A stretch of 35,777 nucleotides of DNA from a virus. The stretch is from positions 1 to 35,777 of IMG/VR virus record IMGVR_UViG_3300037119_005203; one strand, given 5' to 3'. The position numbers and the translations under genes were made by a program. Shown in pieces: positions 1 through 6,542 of this stretch (positions are counted from its first letter, which is position 1; every line of letters begins with the position of its first letter). Under the pieces are notes generated by a model that was not told the origin of the DNA, made no database searches, and saw only the letters and a list, made by a program, of their open reading frames with translations.

Positions 1-298
1 GGAACGGCCAGCCGTCCGCGTCGACGGCGATCCGCACCGGTGCACCCTTCTCCTGTTGTATCTTCTCGCCATGATGCACCATGCAAAGCGATTGCAGGTT
101 GTTGCGATCCCAGAACAGCTGATGATTGCCCTTATGCGGCACGATGTGATCGGCGACCGTGGCCATGGTCTGCCTGCGTTGCATGGTGTGGCACATACGG
201 CAATACGGTTCACGTCGAAGCTGCCACAGCCGGCGTGCCTGCCAGCCCTTCGTCTTGTACAGATATTGATACGATGCATATTGTGGGTTGTTCGTCAT
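1..298 (-). CDS. HNH endonuclease, 3' end cut off by the window
   Basis: The minus strand reads from an ATG at 298 to the window edge, giving 99 residues without a stop. The protein has a CxxC pair (C33, C36), a DHIVPHK core (D50, H51, H55), an N-rich stretch (N66, N67) and a closing C-x2-HH (C72, H75, H76), which is the order of a zinc-supported beta-beta-alpha-metal HNH nuclease. In HK97-like and related phages such a protein sits beside the small terminase subunit and helps genome packaging. I infer that terminase lies further left, outside the window. No clear Shine-Dalgarno sequence precedes the ATG, and a GTG three codons upstream is an alternative start. The family call is firm; the packaging role is inference from family position. 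Confidence 0.88.
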   Translation of the reverse strand, partial: MTNNPQYASYQYLYKTKGWQARRLWQLRREPYCRMCHTMQRRQTMATVADHIVPHKGNHQLFWDRNNLQSLCMVHHGEKIQQEKGAPVRIAVDADGWPF

Positions 299-429
299 AC
301 AATACACACGCTATGCGCTATATCCGCAGCAGGGGTTGTATGTCCGTGCCTGACATCCTCGGGATTCGCTTGTTTTCAAGCACTTCCCGACGATGTTATC
401 CACATACCCATGTAAGCTATTGATAATGC

Positions 430-444
430 AAGGTTATTAACCTT
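430..444. promoter_or_regulatory. 15-base palindrome, possible operator
   Basis: AAGGTTATTAACCTT is a perfect palindrome around one central base. It lies about 130 bases upstream of the leftward HNH start in an AT-richer stretch, and a GATAAT sequence at 422-427 adjoins it. An operator for a dimeric repressor is plausible; no matching regulator can be named. Its outer arms resemble the GGTT...AACC arms in the control region at 22.65 kb. Confidence 0.4.
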
Positions 445-519
445 ATCTTAGTGCTTTCGCCATACGCTCGAAAAAGCTACTTTTGAGTGGGTTCCGTGCG
501 TCTCTACTTCACTCTTCAA

Positions 520-530
520 GGGCTTAGCCC
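520..530 (+). repeat. GGGCTTAGCCC element, copy 1 (divergent)
   Basis: This copy keeps the 11-base hairpin core GGGCTTAGCCC but is followed by AGAAG rather than GGAAAG, and no credible start codon follows at ribosome-binding distance. It is the only copy not clearly in front of a gene. Confidence 0.55.
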
Positions 531-582
531 AGAAGCGCTCTCAATGCTCTCTCTCTCACTCTCGCTTGTAGCTTGTTTCGCC

Positions 583-615
583 GTGCGCACAGCCGCTTCC
601 GCTGTGCGCACAGCG
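583..615. promoter_or_regulatory. Two palindromic boxes spaced two helical turns apart
   Basis: The 10-mer GTGCGCACAG occurs at 583-592 and again at 604-613, a spacing of 21 bases, which is two turns of B-DNA. The second copy is the core of a perfect 16-base palindrome, CGCTGTGCGCACAGCG, at 600-615; the first is an imperfect version. This layout is typical of cooperative protein binding sites. The ligand is unknown. Confidence 0.45.
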
Positions 616-737
616 AAGCACGTTGCTTCCGTGAACCGCGTTCTAGCGTCGCGCCTAGTCGCATCTAGCTAGCTCGCCGTACCAATAAAACTAAGCGCTC
701 AGAAAAGAGCCCCGCTGTTTGACATTGTTAGATCCAC

Positions 738-762
738 AAAAAGCCGGCAACTGCCGGGCTTT
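738..762 (-). terminator. Intrinsic terminator reading leftward
   Basis: On the minus strand an AAAGCCCGGC arm, an AGTT loop and a GCCGGCTTT arm (one bulged base) run into a T5 tract at 742-738. On the plus strand only three T residues follow, so the leftward direction is favoured. It lies about 100 bases downstream of the weak leftward ORF at 859-1029. Confidence 0.6.
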
Positions 763-858
763 GAAACTTGCGGTCACCGCATAGACGCCCAGTCGCGCAA
801 TTGCATATGACGTCAGACAAGACAAAGTCCGCCTACTCCGTCGCTTCGTGATCTAGCC

Positions 859-1029
859 CTATCGCTGAATTTTCCCCGAACCGATCAGCGCTTTCCCTGA
901 CAACGCCCGCACCGCAGCCACAGAGAGCAAGGCGAGGCACGTCAACATTGCATCGATCGCAGTAAGGAAAACGATTTCAGCCTTTCGCGCTTCTGTCAGA
1001 GAGAAGCGCGACGGGATGCAATCATGCAT
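859..1029 (-). CDS. Possible 56-residue membrane protein
   Basis: An ATG-started minus-strand ORF ends with TAG at 859-861. The first 20 residues are polar. Residues about 22-43 are strongly hydrophobic and could form one membrane helix, and the tail is short and basic (GKIQR). A leftward terminator lies downstream at 762-738, which would fit a small transcription unit, but no Shine-Dalgarno sequence precedes the ATG. The hairpin at 986-1010 overlaps its first codons. It could equally be a chance ORF in a control region. Confidence 0.25.
   Translation of the reverse strand: MHDCIPSRFSLTEARKAEIVFLTAIDAMLTCLALLSVAAVRALSGKALIGSGKIQR
986..1010. other. Hairpin with 9-bp perfect stem
   Basis: CGCGCTTCT and AGAAGCGCG pair perfectly around the loop GTCAGAG. 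No T tract follows on either strand, so this is not a standard terminator. It lies in the presumed 5' leader of the rightward early operon, about 50 bases before its first small gene. Confidence 0.5.
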
Positions 1030-1036
1030 CAATCAT

Positions 1037-1053
1037 GGGCTTAGCCCGGAAAG
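1037..1053 (+). repeat. GGGCTTAGCCC-GGAAAG element, copy 2
   Basis: A short hairpin core (GGGC, loop TTA, GCCC) is followed directly by GGAAAG, which is placed as the ribosome-binding site of the ORF starting at 1063. TCAT precedes the core, as in copies 3 and 4. Confidence 0.75.
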
Positions 1054-1062
1054 ATCAAACAA

Positions 1063-1155
1063 ATGTCAGAAGCAGAAAAGCAGCGTCTCGCTGATCGAGA
1101 ACGTATGCGCAAATTGTTGGAAGAATTCATGCGACCGTCACGGCCGGTGAATTGA
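1063..1155 (+). CDS. Small phage protein, 30 residues
   Basis: The ORF begins with ATG nine bases after the GGAAAG of a GGGCTTAGCCC element and stops with TGA. The product is highly charged and probably one alpha helix (residues 3-24 rich in E, K, R and Q). It is the first ORF of the rightward early region, and another very small ORF follows after four bases. No family is recognised. The shared 5' element and good spacing are the main reasons to think it is translated. Confidence 0.5.
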   Translation: MSEAEKQRLADRERMRKLLEEFMRPSRPVN

Positions 1156-1159
1156 TTCA

Positions 1160-1231
1160 ATGTCTAACAAGCAAAAGGAAATCGCCGCCCTCAAGAAAGT
1201 CTTTCGCAAAATATACGGAGCAAAGAAATGA
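1160..1231 (+). CDS. Small basic peptide, 23 residues
   Basis: This 23-codon ORF starts four bases after the previous stop, and its TGA overlaps the ATG of the next gene (ATGA at 1228-1231), the usual sign of translational coupling. The product is strongly basic, with seven Lys and one Arg, and likely helical. It may be a genuine micro-protein or mainly a coupling leader for the 73-residue gene downstream. Confidence 0.45.
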   Translation: MSNKQKEIAALKKVFRKIYGAKK

Positions 1232-1449
1232 AGACCGCTATCAAAGGCAATCAGCTCACCGTGACCGATAACGATCATGGCGAGATCACAGTCACGCACA
1301 ACGGTATTGAGCTGCGTGGCTGGAGTTACTCAAACGATAACGAGCGCCGGACCAAGATGCTGTGCGCTCGTGAATATGTCGAGGGCTGGTATGACGGCGG
1401 GCTTGCCGCCCTCGATATCGCCTCCGAGATCGTCAAGACGTCGCTCTAA
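1228..1449 (+). CDS. Small phage protein, 73 residues, function unknown
   Basis: The gene starts at an ATG that overlaps the upstream stop, with GGAGCAAAG as a weak ribosome-binding site. The first half alternates polar and hydrophobic residues, as in small beta-sheet proteins (IKGNQLTV, GEITVTHNGIELRGW). The second half is helical and ends EIVKTSL. There are no Cys pairs or membrane segments. It lies among other small early-type ORFs and is followed by copy 3 of the GGGCTTAGCCC element. I do not recognise a family. Confidence 0.7.
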   Translation: MKTAIKGNQLTVTDNDHGEITVTHNGIELRGWSYSNDNERRTKMLCAREYVEGWYDGGLAALDIASEIVKTSL

Positions 1450-1462
1450 AATTTCATCTCAT

Positions 1463-1479
1463 GGGCTTAGCCCGGAAAG
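1463..1479 (+). repeat. GGGCTTAGCCC-GGAAAG element, copy 3
   Basis: Identical over 17 bases to copy 2, and located 14 bases downstream of the stop of the 73-residue gene. Its GGAAAG sits 10 bases before the ATG at 1490. Confidence 0.75.
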
Positions 1480-1489
1480 AAAATGTCAC

Positions 1490-1606
1490 ATGGCTGAAAA
1501 ATTTGTAGACGCGAACCGCGATACCGCGCTGGCTCACCTCGCTTGCGCTAGCATCGGTACCGGGTTGGCGTTCGCCTTCCTGTTCTATCTCGTATTGTTT
1601 CACTGA
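1490..1606 (+). CDS. Single-span membrane protein, 38 residues
   Basis: The ORF begins MAEKF and has a polar N-terminus of about 13 residues followed by one uninterrupted hydrophobic segment (about residues 15-37, rich in A, L, F and V) that ends at the C-terminus. That is a tail-anchored or single-span topology. The start at 1490 is supported by the upstream element and spacing; an ATG at 1483 gives only a four-residue peptide. Small membrane peptides of this kind are common in early phage regions and may alter the host envelope or exclude superinfection, but nothing in the sequence shows which. Confidence 0.6.
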   Translation: MAEKFVDANRDTALAHLACASIGTGLAFAFLFYLVLFH

Positions 1607-1614
1607 CAGCTCAT

Positions 1615-1632
1615 GGGCTCTAGCCCGGAAAG
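1615..1632 (+). repeat. GGGCTCTAGCCC-GGAAAG element, copy 4 (one base longer)
   Basis: The core here is GGGCTCTAGCCC, which differs inside the loop from the other copies while keeping both arms and the following GGAAAGG. Variation confined to the loop is what selection for a hairpin would leave. Confidence 0.75.
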
Positions 1633-1642
1633 GGGAACTACA

Positions 1643-2029
1643 ATGACGTGGCGGCAAGAACAGATGTTTAGCATCTGGAAATTCGAGACGGCCAATTTCA
1701 CGATCGATTGCAGCATTGAACACGAATGCGGCTATCAGTACGACGGCGACGACGAAAGCGGCGAGATCCAGCAGCAGCTCGACGACGGGCTGTTGATCGC
1801 CTTCACGACGCGGATTCGCGTGACGCATCGCGAGACCGGCGCCATTCTCGGCGAGGATTATCTGAGCGGCTCGATCTATGCCGATCCGCGAGAATTCATC
1901 AAAGAGCACTATGGCTGCAAGCCGAAGGGTTATAGCTCTTACTTCCCTGACATGGTGCGATCGGCGATCAGCGAGGCGCGCAAGACCTTCGCCATGCTGC
2001 AGCGTCAGAAACTACGGGAGGCGGCATGA
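1643..2029 (+). CDS. Conserved-looking phage protein, 128 residues
   Basis: I chose the ATG at 1643 (MTWRQEQ) because GGAAAGGGG lies just upstream; the in-frame ATG at 1613 is inside the repeated hairpin element. The protein has an acidic middle section (D/E-rich near residues 36-46), a beta-rich core (LIAFTTRIRVTHRETG) and a helical basic tail. There are no enzyme motifs that I recognise. The next gene overlaps its stop by four bases (ATGA), so the two are probably made in a fixed ratio. Confidence 0.8.
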   Translation: MTWRQEQMFSIWKFETANFTIDCSIEHECGYQYDGDDESGEIQQQLDDGLLIAFTTRIRVTHRETGAILGEDYLSGSIYADPREFIKEHYGCKPKGYSSYFPDMVRSAISEARKTFAMLQRQKLREAA

Positions 2030-2226
2030 CAAACGATGATCGTGTTCACGCGGCTCAGTATGCTCTTGATGCCTTTCAAGCAAAGTGCCGCACCGATGAT
2101 TGCGACGCTATCACTGATCTGATTGCCGATCTGTTGCACTTGGCGCGGCAACGCGGCGAAGATCCCGACGCGATCCTGCGTCGGGCGGAAATGCATTTCG
2201 TGGCCGAGGAAATGGAAGACGCCTAA
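2026..2226 (+). CDS. Small acidic helical protein, 66 residues
   Basis: The gene starts in the ATGA overlap with its upstream neighbour and has a GGGAGG-type binding site inside that gene's end. The product is predicted to be all alpha-helical, with two C residues (C21, C26), and ends in an acidic tail. A strong terminator at 2254-2290 follows it, so it closes the first rightward transcription segment. No family is recognised. Confidence 0.75.
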   Translation: MTNDDRVHAAQYALDAFQAKCRTDDCDAITDLIADLLHLARQRGEDPDAILRRAEMHFVAEEMEDA

Positions 2227-2253
2227 ACAAACGAGCTGAAACTTCTCTAATAG

Positions 2254-2290
2254 AGAGCGACGGAATAAGCCGTCGCTCTTTTTTCTTTTT
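2254..2290 (+). terminator. Strong intrinsic terminator
   Basis: A perfect 10-bp stem (AGAGCGACGG pairing with CCGTCGCTCT) around the loop AATAAG is followed by TTTTTTCTTTTT. It ends the 1063-2226 segment. The AAA+ ATPase ribosome-binding site starts two bases further on, so ATPase expression needs read-through or antitermination. Confidence 0.92.
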
Positions 2291-2308
2291 CAAAGGAGAT
2301 CACACTCC

Positions 2309-3904
2309 ATGACGACTGAAACCAAAACCCGCGGCCAGATGGTCGCCGCTGACGTGTCTGCTCTGTTGCGTGCCCGCAATTCGCTGATCTGGATCGTCAC
2401 CCGTGAAGAGGCACGGGTTGAACGTCTGCTGATCGAGGCCGCCGCCTCGGCGGGCTATGTCCCTCGCATGTGGGACGTGGCGCAAGGCGTCACCGATCTG
2501 AGCGGTAACCGAGTCGACGATATGCGTGATGCGCAAGATCCCGGCGCCATGCTGACTTTGATCGACAATTTCGCCAAGGCACGCCAGCGCGGCGTTTGGA
2601 TCATGCGTGATCTGCCGCCTTGGCTTGAAGGCACGATCGGCATCACCACCGTGCGTCAGCTTCGCAATCTGGCCCGCTCGCTACCCGGCGCGCCGCGTGA
2701 AAGCGCGCAAGCCATCATCGTCGTCTCGCCGAAAGCCGAGGTGCCTGCCGAATTGGCCGGGCACGCCACGGTGATCGATTGGCCGATGCCGGACCGGGCC
2801 GAGATCGCCGCTATCCTCGATGCGGCCATTGAAGGTCTGCCGGACGAGCTGCGTGGCAGTGCCGCGCCGAACGGCCAGCGTGATGCCGCGATAGACGCTG
2901 CGGTCGGTCTAAGCGGTGAAGAGGCGCAAGCTTGCTATGCGCGTTCACTGGTGCAATTGCGAAAGATCGACCCGACGCTGATTGCGTCCGAAAAGAAGCG
3001 CGTGGTCAGCCGGGAGCGCGTGCTTGAATGGTACGATCCGATTCCCGGCGGCCTGCAGGCAGTCGGCGGGCTCGACAACCTGAAAGGCTGGCTCGACAGT
3101 CGCAAGGCAGCTTATAGCCCTGCCGCGCGTGCCTACGGTCTGCCCGCTCCGAAGGGCGCGTTGCTCGTCGGCGTCCCAGGCTGCGGCAAGTCATTGCTCG
3201 CCAAGGCAATGGCGACAGCGTGGTCAGTGCCTTTGCTGCGCGTCGATCTCGGCGCGCTCAAAAGTAAATTCGTCGGCGAGAGCGAACAGAACCTGCGCAA
3301 GGTCTTCAAGCTGATTGAAGCGATCGGGCGCTGCGTGGTCTGGTTCGATGAAATCGAGAAGGCGTTGCAAGGTGCGACGTCAGGATCGGCTGACGGCGGC
3401 GTTTCGTCCGATGCGTTGGGTGCCGTGCTGTCGTGGATGCAAGAACGGCAAGGCGAGGCCTTCGTGATCGCCACCGCCAACGATGTCTCTAGCCTGCCGC
3501 CCGAGCTGCTACGCAAGGGCCGCTTTGATGAAGTCTGGTTCGTCGATTTGCCGAGTCGGACCGAGCGATTGCAGATTCTTGTCGCCGCGCTCACATTGCA
3601 CGGTCGCAGCATAAAGGATCTGAAGGCGGAGGCGTTGGCGGACATCGTCACCGCCACCGAAGGCTTTACCGGTTCCGAGATCGCCGCCATCGTGCCCGAC
3701 GCGTTGTTCGCCGCGTTCGCCGACGATGCGCGCGCGATCACCACTGATGATCTGATCGAGGCCGCCCGCACGGTGGTCCCGTTGAGCAAGACCGCAGCCG
3801 AGAAAATTGCTCGCCTGCGCGAATGGGCATCCGGGCGGGCGCGTCCTGCCTCGGCTGCCGAAACCAGCGTACAGGCGCGCAATGTTCGCGCGCTTGATCT
3901 GTAA
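2309..3904 (+). CDS. AAA+ ATPase, FtsH/Ycf46-like, 531 residues
   Basis: The C-terminal half is a classical AAA+ module: Walker A GVPGCGKS (residues 288-295), Walker B CVVWFDE (342-348), sensor 1 N391 in ATAND, and arginine-finger region RKGRFDE (R402, R405). This is closest to the FtsH/Ycf46 clade, but no protease domain follows. The N-terminal 230 residues resemble the divergent N-terminal domain of Ycf46-like ATPases. Such proteins form hexamers that remodel protein partners. The next gene is a helical protein and both end in the same short motif (RALDL here, RALEL there), which suggests a working pair. The start is fixed by AAAGGAGATCA at 2292-2302. Phages often carry ATPases of this type, but their targets are mostly unknown. 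Confidence 0.9.
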   Translation: MTTETKTRGQMVAADVSALLRARNSLIWIVTREEARVERLLIEAAASAGYVPRMWDVAQGVTDLSGNRVDDMRDAQDPGAMLTLIDNFAKARQRGVWIMRDLPPWLEGTIGITTVRQLRNLARSLPGAPRESAQAIIVVSPKAEVPAELAGHATVIDWPMPDRAEIAAILDAAIEGLPDELRGSAAPNGQRDAAIDAAVGLSGEEAQACYARSLVQLRKIDPTLIASEKKRVVSRERVLEWYDPIPGGLQAVGGLDNLKGWLDSRKAAYSPAARAYGLPAPKGALLVGVPGCGKSLLAKAMATAWSVPLLRVDLGALKSKFVGESEQNLRKVFKLIEAIGRCVVWFDEIEKALQGATSGSADGGVSSDALGAVLSWMQERQGEAFVIATANDVSSLPPELLRKGRFDEVWFVDLPSRTERLQILVAALTLHGRSIKDLKAEALADIVTATEGFTGSEIAAIVPDALFAAFADDARAITTDDLIEAARTVVPLSKTAAEKIARLREWASGRARPASAAETSVQARNVRALDL

Positions 3905-3929
3905 AAACCTAAGAAACTGCCACTGCCAG

Positions 3930-3961
3930 ACGGGGCCGCAATTCCGCGGCTCCGTTTTTTC
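3930..3961 (+). terminator. Intrinsic terminator
   Basis: ACGGGGCCGC pairs with GCGGCTCCGT (one G-T wobble) around the loop AATTCC, followed by T6. It lies between the ATPase and its partner gene, so the two are separated by a possible stop signal even though they look functionally linked. Confidence 0.88.
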
Positions 3962-3980
3962 CTTTCAAAGGATCACCATC

Positions 3981-4763
3981 ATGTCGAACAATATCGAAAC
4001 CCTGCGTCCCGGCTTCCTCGTCTCGTTCAAAACCTCGGTGCGCGGCAACGTGCAATACACCAAGCGCGACATCACCAAAGAGCAGCTGATCTCCGACGGA
4101 AAGTCCGTTGCCGAATGGGAAACCACGCGCGTCATCGCCGACCCGGTCGAATACAAAGCCGCGTGCGAAACCCGCAGCAAGGCGCGATCGATCGTCAACA
4201 GCGTTTGCGTCGCTTCGGCATTCGGGTTGCTCTGCCCTGAAAAGGCACAGGAAGAACTTGATGCCGCGATCCGCGAAGCGCACCGGATGATTGATACATT
4301 CAATCGTTCGGCGCAGCTCACCCGCGTCGCGCTCTATGTCATGGTCGGCAAGATCGCCGCCGATGACGTCGAGGCGGTGAAGGCGATCAATAGCGAAGTA
4401 TCCGATCTGCTTGGACAGATGGAGCAAGGGTTGCGTAACCTTGACGTCAAGTCGATCCGCGAGGCCGCCAACAAAGCCAAGTCGATCGGGCAAATGTTGT
4501 CGCCAGAAGCTGGCGCCCGCATCCAGCTCGCGATCGATGCGGCGCGTTCGTCAGCTCGCAAGATCACGCAAGCCGGCGAACAGGCTGCGGCCGAGATCGA
4601 TCTCCGTGCCATTCGCACCGTGACCGATAGCCGAACCGCGTTCCTCGACATCGACGAAGCCAAGGAGATCGCGACGCCTCGACAGGATAGCCGCGCCATC
4701 GACCTGACGCCCGTTAATGACGTCAAGCCGATCAAGGCATCGGCGCGCGCGCTCGAACTGTAA
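3981..4763 (+). CDS. Helical partner of the AAA+ ATPase, 260 residues (DUF3150-like?)
   Basis: The ATG at 3981 follows a shortened form of the standard binding site (AAAGGATCACC). The first 60 residues include a beta-type section (PGFLVSFKTSVRGN...) and the rest is predicted to be helical, with long amphipathic stretches between about residues 90 and 210. The tail from about 215 is charged and probably disordered; it contains RAIDL and ends in RALEL, echoing the RALDL end of the ATPase. In phages and plasmids, DUF3150-type helical proteins occur next to AAA+ ATPases and this may be a distant relative, but that is a guess from size, order and overall pattern. I infer that it is a substrate adaptor or target of the ATPase. 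Confidence 0.8.
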   Translation: MSNNIETLRPGFLVSFKTSVRGNVQYTKRDITKEQLISDGKSVAEWETTRVIADPVEYKAACETRSKARSIVNSVCVASAFGLLCPEKAQEELDAAIREAHRMIDTFNRSAQLTRVALYVMVGKIAADDVEAVKAINSEVSDLLGQMEQGLRNLDVKSIREAANKAKSIGQMLSPEAGARIQLAIDAARSSARKITQAGEQAAAEIDLRAIRTVTDSRTAFLDIDEAKEIATPRQDSRAIDLTPVNDVKPIKASARALEL

Positions 4764-4774
4764 GCAACGCCAAT

Positions 4775-4800
4775 CGGGGTCTCGGTTCGCCGAGACCCCG
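4775..4800 (+). other. Perfect 11-bp hairpin with TTCG loop
   Basis: CGGGGTCTCGG and CCGAGACCCCG pair perfectly around TTCG, an exceptionally stable loop in RNA. Only CTTC follows, with no T tract, so this is better read as an RNA-stabilising 3' end, a processing site or a weak terminator. The next ribosome-binding site begins nine bases later. Confidence 0.8.
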
Positions 4801-4823
4801 ACTTCAACAAAGGAGATCAATAC

Positions 4824-4991
4824 ATGACTGACAAAGAATGGGATCTAGCCATCTCTGAAATCCAGAGTCTGCGTTATCAATTAACGCACAACATCATGTC
4901 GCCAGCCGAACGACACGATATGAAGTGCAAGATTGTATTGCGACTGCACGCGCTCTCAGAGGCCGAGCGTATGAAAGGAGATCGAAAATGA
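4824..4991 (+). CDS. Small helical protein, 55 residues
   Basis: The ATG lies four bases after AAAGGAGATCA, and the stop overlaps the next ATG (ATGA at 4988-4991). The product (MTDKEWDLAISEIQSL...) is one or two charged helices with a basic end. The binding site of the next gene, GAAAGGAGATC, is embedded in its last codons. No family is recognised. The strong binding site and coupling make translation likely. Confidence 0.7.
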   Translation: MTDKEWDLAISEIQSLRYQLTHNIMSPAERHDMKCKIVLRLHALSEAERMKGDRK

Positions 4992-5338
4992 GTTGCGACA
5001 CCCGCTTGCAAAGTAAAAACCAGACGCTCTCGGAGCGTAAGACCCAGGTCAAGGAGATCATCGCGTTTACCGACGAGCTGATCCGAAAGAGCAAGATCAA
5101 GATCGTGGTCGACAAGCGAACCGGGGCGATCGCCTTCGACGGCATGACGGATGCCGAGCGCGGTGGCGTATCGGATGCTTGTACCTACCGGCTGATCATG
5201 GCGACCGGCACCGCATTAGCCAAGCAAGCCATTGCGCGCGCTGAAGCCGTTGCCGGTCGCGGCGTCAGTCGTGAAGCTCTGGCGACTGGCACGCACTCGC
5301 ATGACGGCGGCGCGACTTGGTCAACGCACAAGCACTAA
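4988..5338 (+). CDS. Phage protein, 116 residues, function unknown
   Basis: I start it at MSCDTR (ATG 4988), which has AAAGGAGATC just upstream. Residues about 10-36 are helical, followed by a small beta section (KIKIVVDKRTGAIAFDG) and more helix. The C-terminal tail is rich in His, Thr, Gly and Ser and ends in WSTHKH, which could bind a metal. It belongs to the same run of genes as the AAA+ ATPase and may serve it, but there is no direct evidence. Confidence 0.75.
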   Translation: MSCDTRLQSKNQTLSERKTQVKEIIAFTDELIRKSKIKIVVDKRTGAIAFDGMTDAERGGVSDACTYRLIMATGTALAKQAIARAEAVAGRGVSREALATGTHSHDGGATWSTHKH

Positions 5339-5364
5339 AACTCAAATCTCAAAGGAGATCCAAC

Positions 5365-5835
5365 ATGACAGAACGACTCGCAGACCTGATCAAAGTCGCA
5401 TCCAATAAGGCCGAAGAACTCTTCCGCAAGTCCGGCGAAATCCTGCCGATGTATGAAGCCACGAGACCAGACGGCAAACGCCTGATCATCCCGACGCCCG
5501 GCATCGACAAGGATACCGACGTCATGCTGATCAAGGCAATTTTCGCCATCGAGAATATTGATCACTACGTGTACTTCACCGAGGCCTGGATAATCGACAA
5601 CACCCGCAGCGGTCAGCCGCTCGACCTCGACAAGATCAAACGCGAGGGCGTCCGCAACCATCCCGACCGCCGCGAAGTGGTGATGTTCATCGCTGAAAAC
5701 CGCGACGGCGAGATATTGACCGCAAGCCGCTACATTCTGCGGCCCGAGCACGGCAAAGCGAAACTAACCCCATTGAAAATTGATGATCTGACCAACTTTG
5801 AGAGCAGCGGACGTATGTTCGGTCTGTTGAAGTAA
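5365..5835 (+). CDS. Phage protein, 156 residues, function unknown
   Basis: The gene starts four bases after AAAGGAGATCC. It is a mixed alpha/beta protein with a helical start (ERLADLIKVASNKAEELF), a central section with an aromatic strand (HYVYFTEAWII) and a later strand RREVVMFIAENRDG. It looks like a compact globular protein that recurs in alphaproteobacterial phages, but I cannot tie it to a function. An imperfect hairpin around 5850-5869 lies in the gap to the next gene. Confidence 0.78.
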   Translation: MTERLADLIKVASNKAEELFRKSGEILPMYEATRPDGKRLIIPTPGIDKDTDVMLIKAIFAIENIDHYVYFTEAWIIDNTRSGQPLDLDKIKREGVRNHPDRREVVMFIAENRDGEILTASRYILRPEHGKAKLTPLKIDDLTNFESSGRMFGLLK

Positions 5836-5888
5836 TTTACCCAAGCTCGAAGCGCCATTCGGCACTTCATCAAAGGAGATCAAAAATC

Positions 5889-6290
5889 ATGGCTAAACGA
5901 ATCGATGACGGCGGCGGCCCGTCATATCCCGAACTGGGAACCGGCGTCGCCAAATATCGCAAGCTGATCCGTGAAGGACTCGCGGCGCTATCGAAGGCCG
6001 AGCGTCAGGCCTATGGCGACGCGATCGAGAAGGCGATACGTGCCAAGCAGCGCTCCGAGCTGCAACGTGAACTGCCAACGCATCGCGTGTCCTGCGCCAG
6101 CGGCACCGATCACAATACGGGCGAGGCGATTCACAAGGCGATCCTCGCTCAACACCGCGCCAGGACACAAGCGTGGCCCGGACAGATACGGAGGGCGCGG
6201 ACCGACGCCGAATGGCGCGAGATGTATGAGCAGGCAATGAGCGAAAAGAACAGCCAGCCGATCATCAGCAAGAAACGGAGAGCAGCATGA
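5889..6290 (+). CDS. Basic phage protein, 133 residues
   Basis: The ATG follows AAAGGAGATCA at 5872-5882. The product has a Gly-rich start (DDGGGPSYPE) and a long helical body with many Arg, Lys and Gln. The C-terminus is very basic (ISKKRRAA), which would suit nucleic-acid binding. Its stop overlaps the next start (ATGA at 6287-6290). No domain is recognised. Confidence 0.72.
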   Translation: MAKRIDDGGGPSYPELGTGVAKYRKLIREGLAALSKAERQAYGDAIEKAIRAKQRSELQRELPTHRVSCASGTDHNTGEAIHKAILAQHRARTQAWPGQIRRARTDAEWREMYEQAMSEKNSQPIISKKRRAA

Positions 6291-6514
6291 AAGTTTATGT
6301 TCTGGTCATCGATCACAAGCACGGCACCGATGTCAGCGCCTACGCCACCGAGGAGAAGCTGAACGCGGCGTTGTTTGCCTACTGCGACCAATGGTGGGAT
6401 CGCGAATATGGCAGTGAGGATCGTCCGCCAAACAACAAGCTGGTCACGACGTATTGGGAACGCATGTCCATTGACGGCGACGAGTGGCATGTGATCGAGG
6501 AATGCGAAATCTAA
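6287..6514 (+). CDS. Small acidic protein, 75 residues
   Basis: This gene is coupled to the one before by ATGA. The sequence has the pattern of a small alpha/beta fold: a first strand KVYVLVIDHKHG, a helix with a WW pair in the middle (CDQWWDREYG), and a last strand with DGDEWHVIEECEI. It is acidic overall. No function can be assigned. Confidence 0.72.
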   Translation: MKVYVLVIDHKHGTDVSAYATEEKLNAALFAYCDQWWDREYGSEDRPPNNKLVTTYWERMSIDGDEWHVIEECEI

Positions 6515-6542
6515 AACCGACAACACTCAAAGGAGATCAACC

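Larger units (their letters stand above)
299..858. other. Gene-poor left intergenic region
   Basis: I see no convincing coding sequence here. The one open stretch on the plus strand (487-672, GTG start) has a Ser/Leu/Val/Ala-rich translation without family features. The region holds a 15-base palindrome at 430-444, a copy of the GGGCTTAGCCC element at 520-530, a CT-rich run near 549-560, a pair of palindromic boxes at 583-615, four CTAG tetranucleotides within about 40 bases near 640-675, and a leftward terminator at 738-762. This looks like a control region between the leftward packaging genes and the rightward early operon. Confidence 0.6.

Noticed and set aside
40-423. Plus-strand ORFs over the left end
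   Set aside because: They run opposite the HNH gene, whose motif order (CxxC, DHIVPHK, N, C-x2-HH) is unmistakable; the plus-strand translations have no family features.
487-672. 61-residue plus-strand ORF with GTG start
   Set aside because: Low-complexity Ser/Leu/Val/Ala translation across palindromes and a CT-rich run, with no binding site before it.
3133-3882. Long minus-strand ORF (249 residues) opposite the AAA+ ATPase
   Set aside because: It lies exactly under conserved ATPase motifs, and its Arg/Ser/Ala-rich translation is a typical GC-rich shadow.
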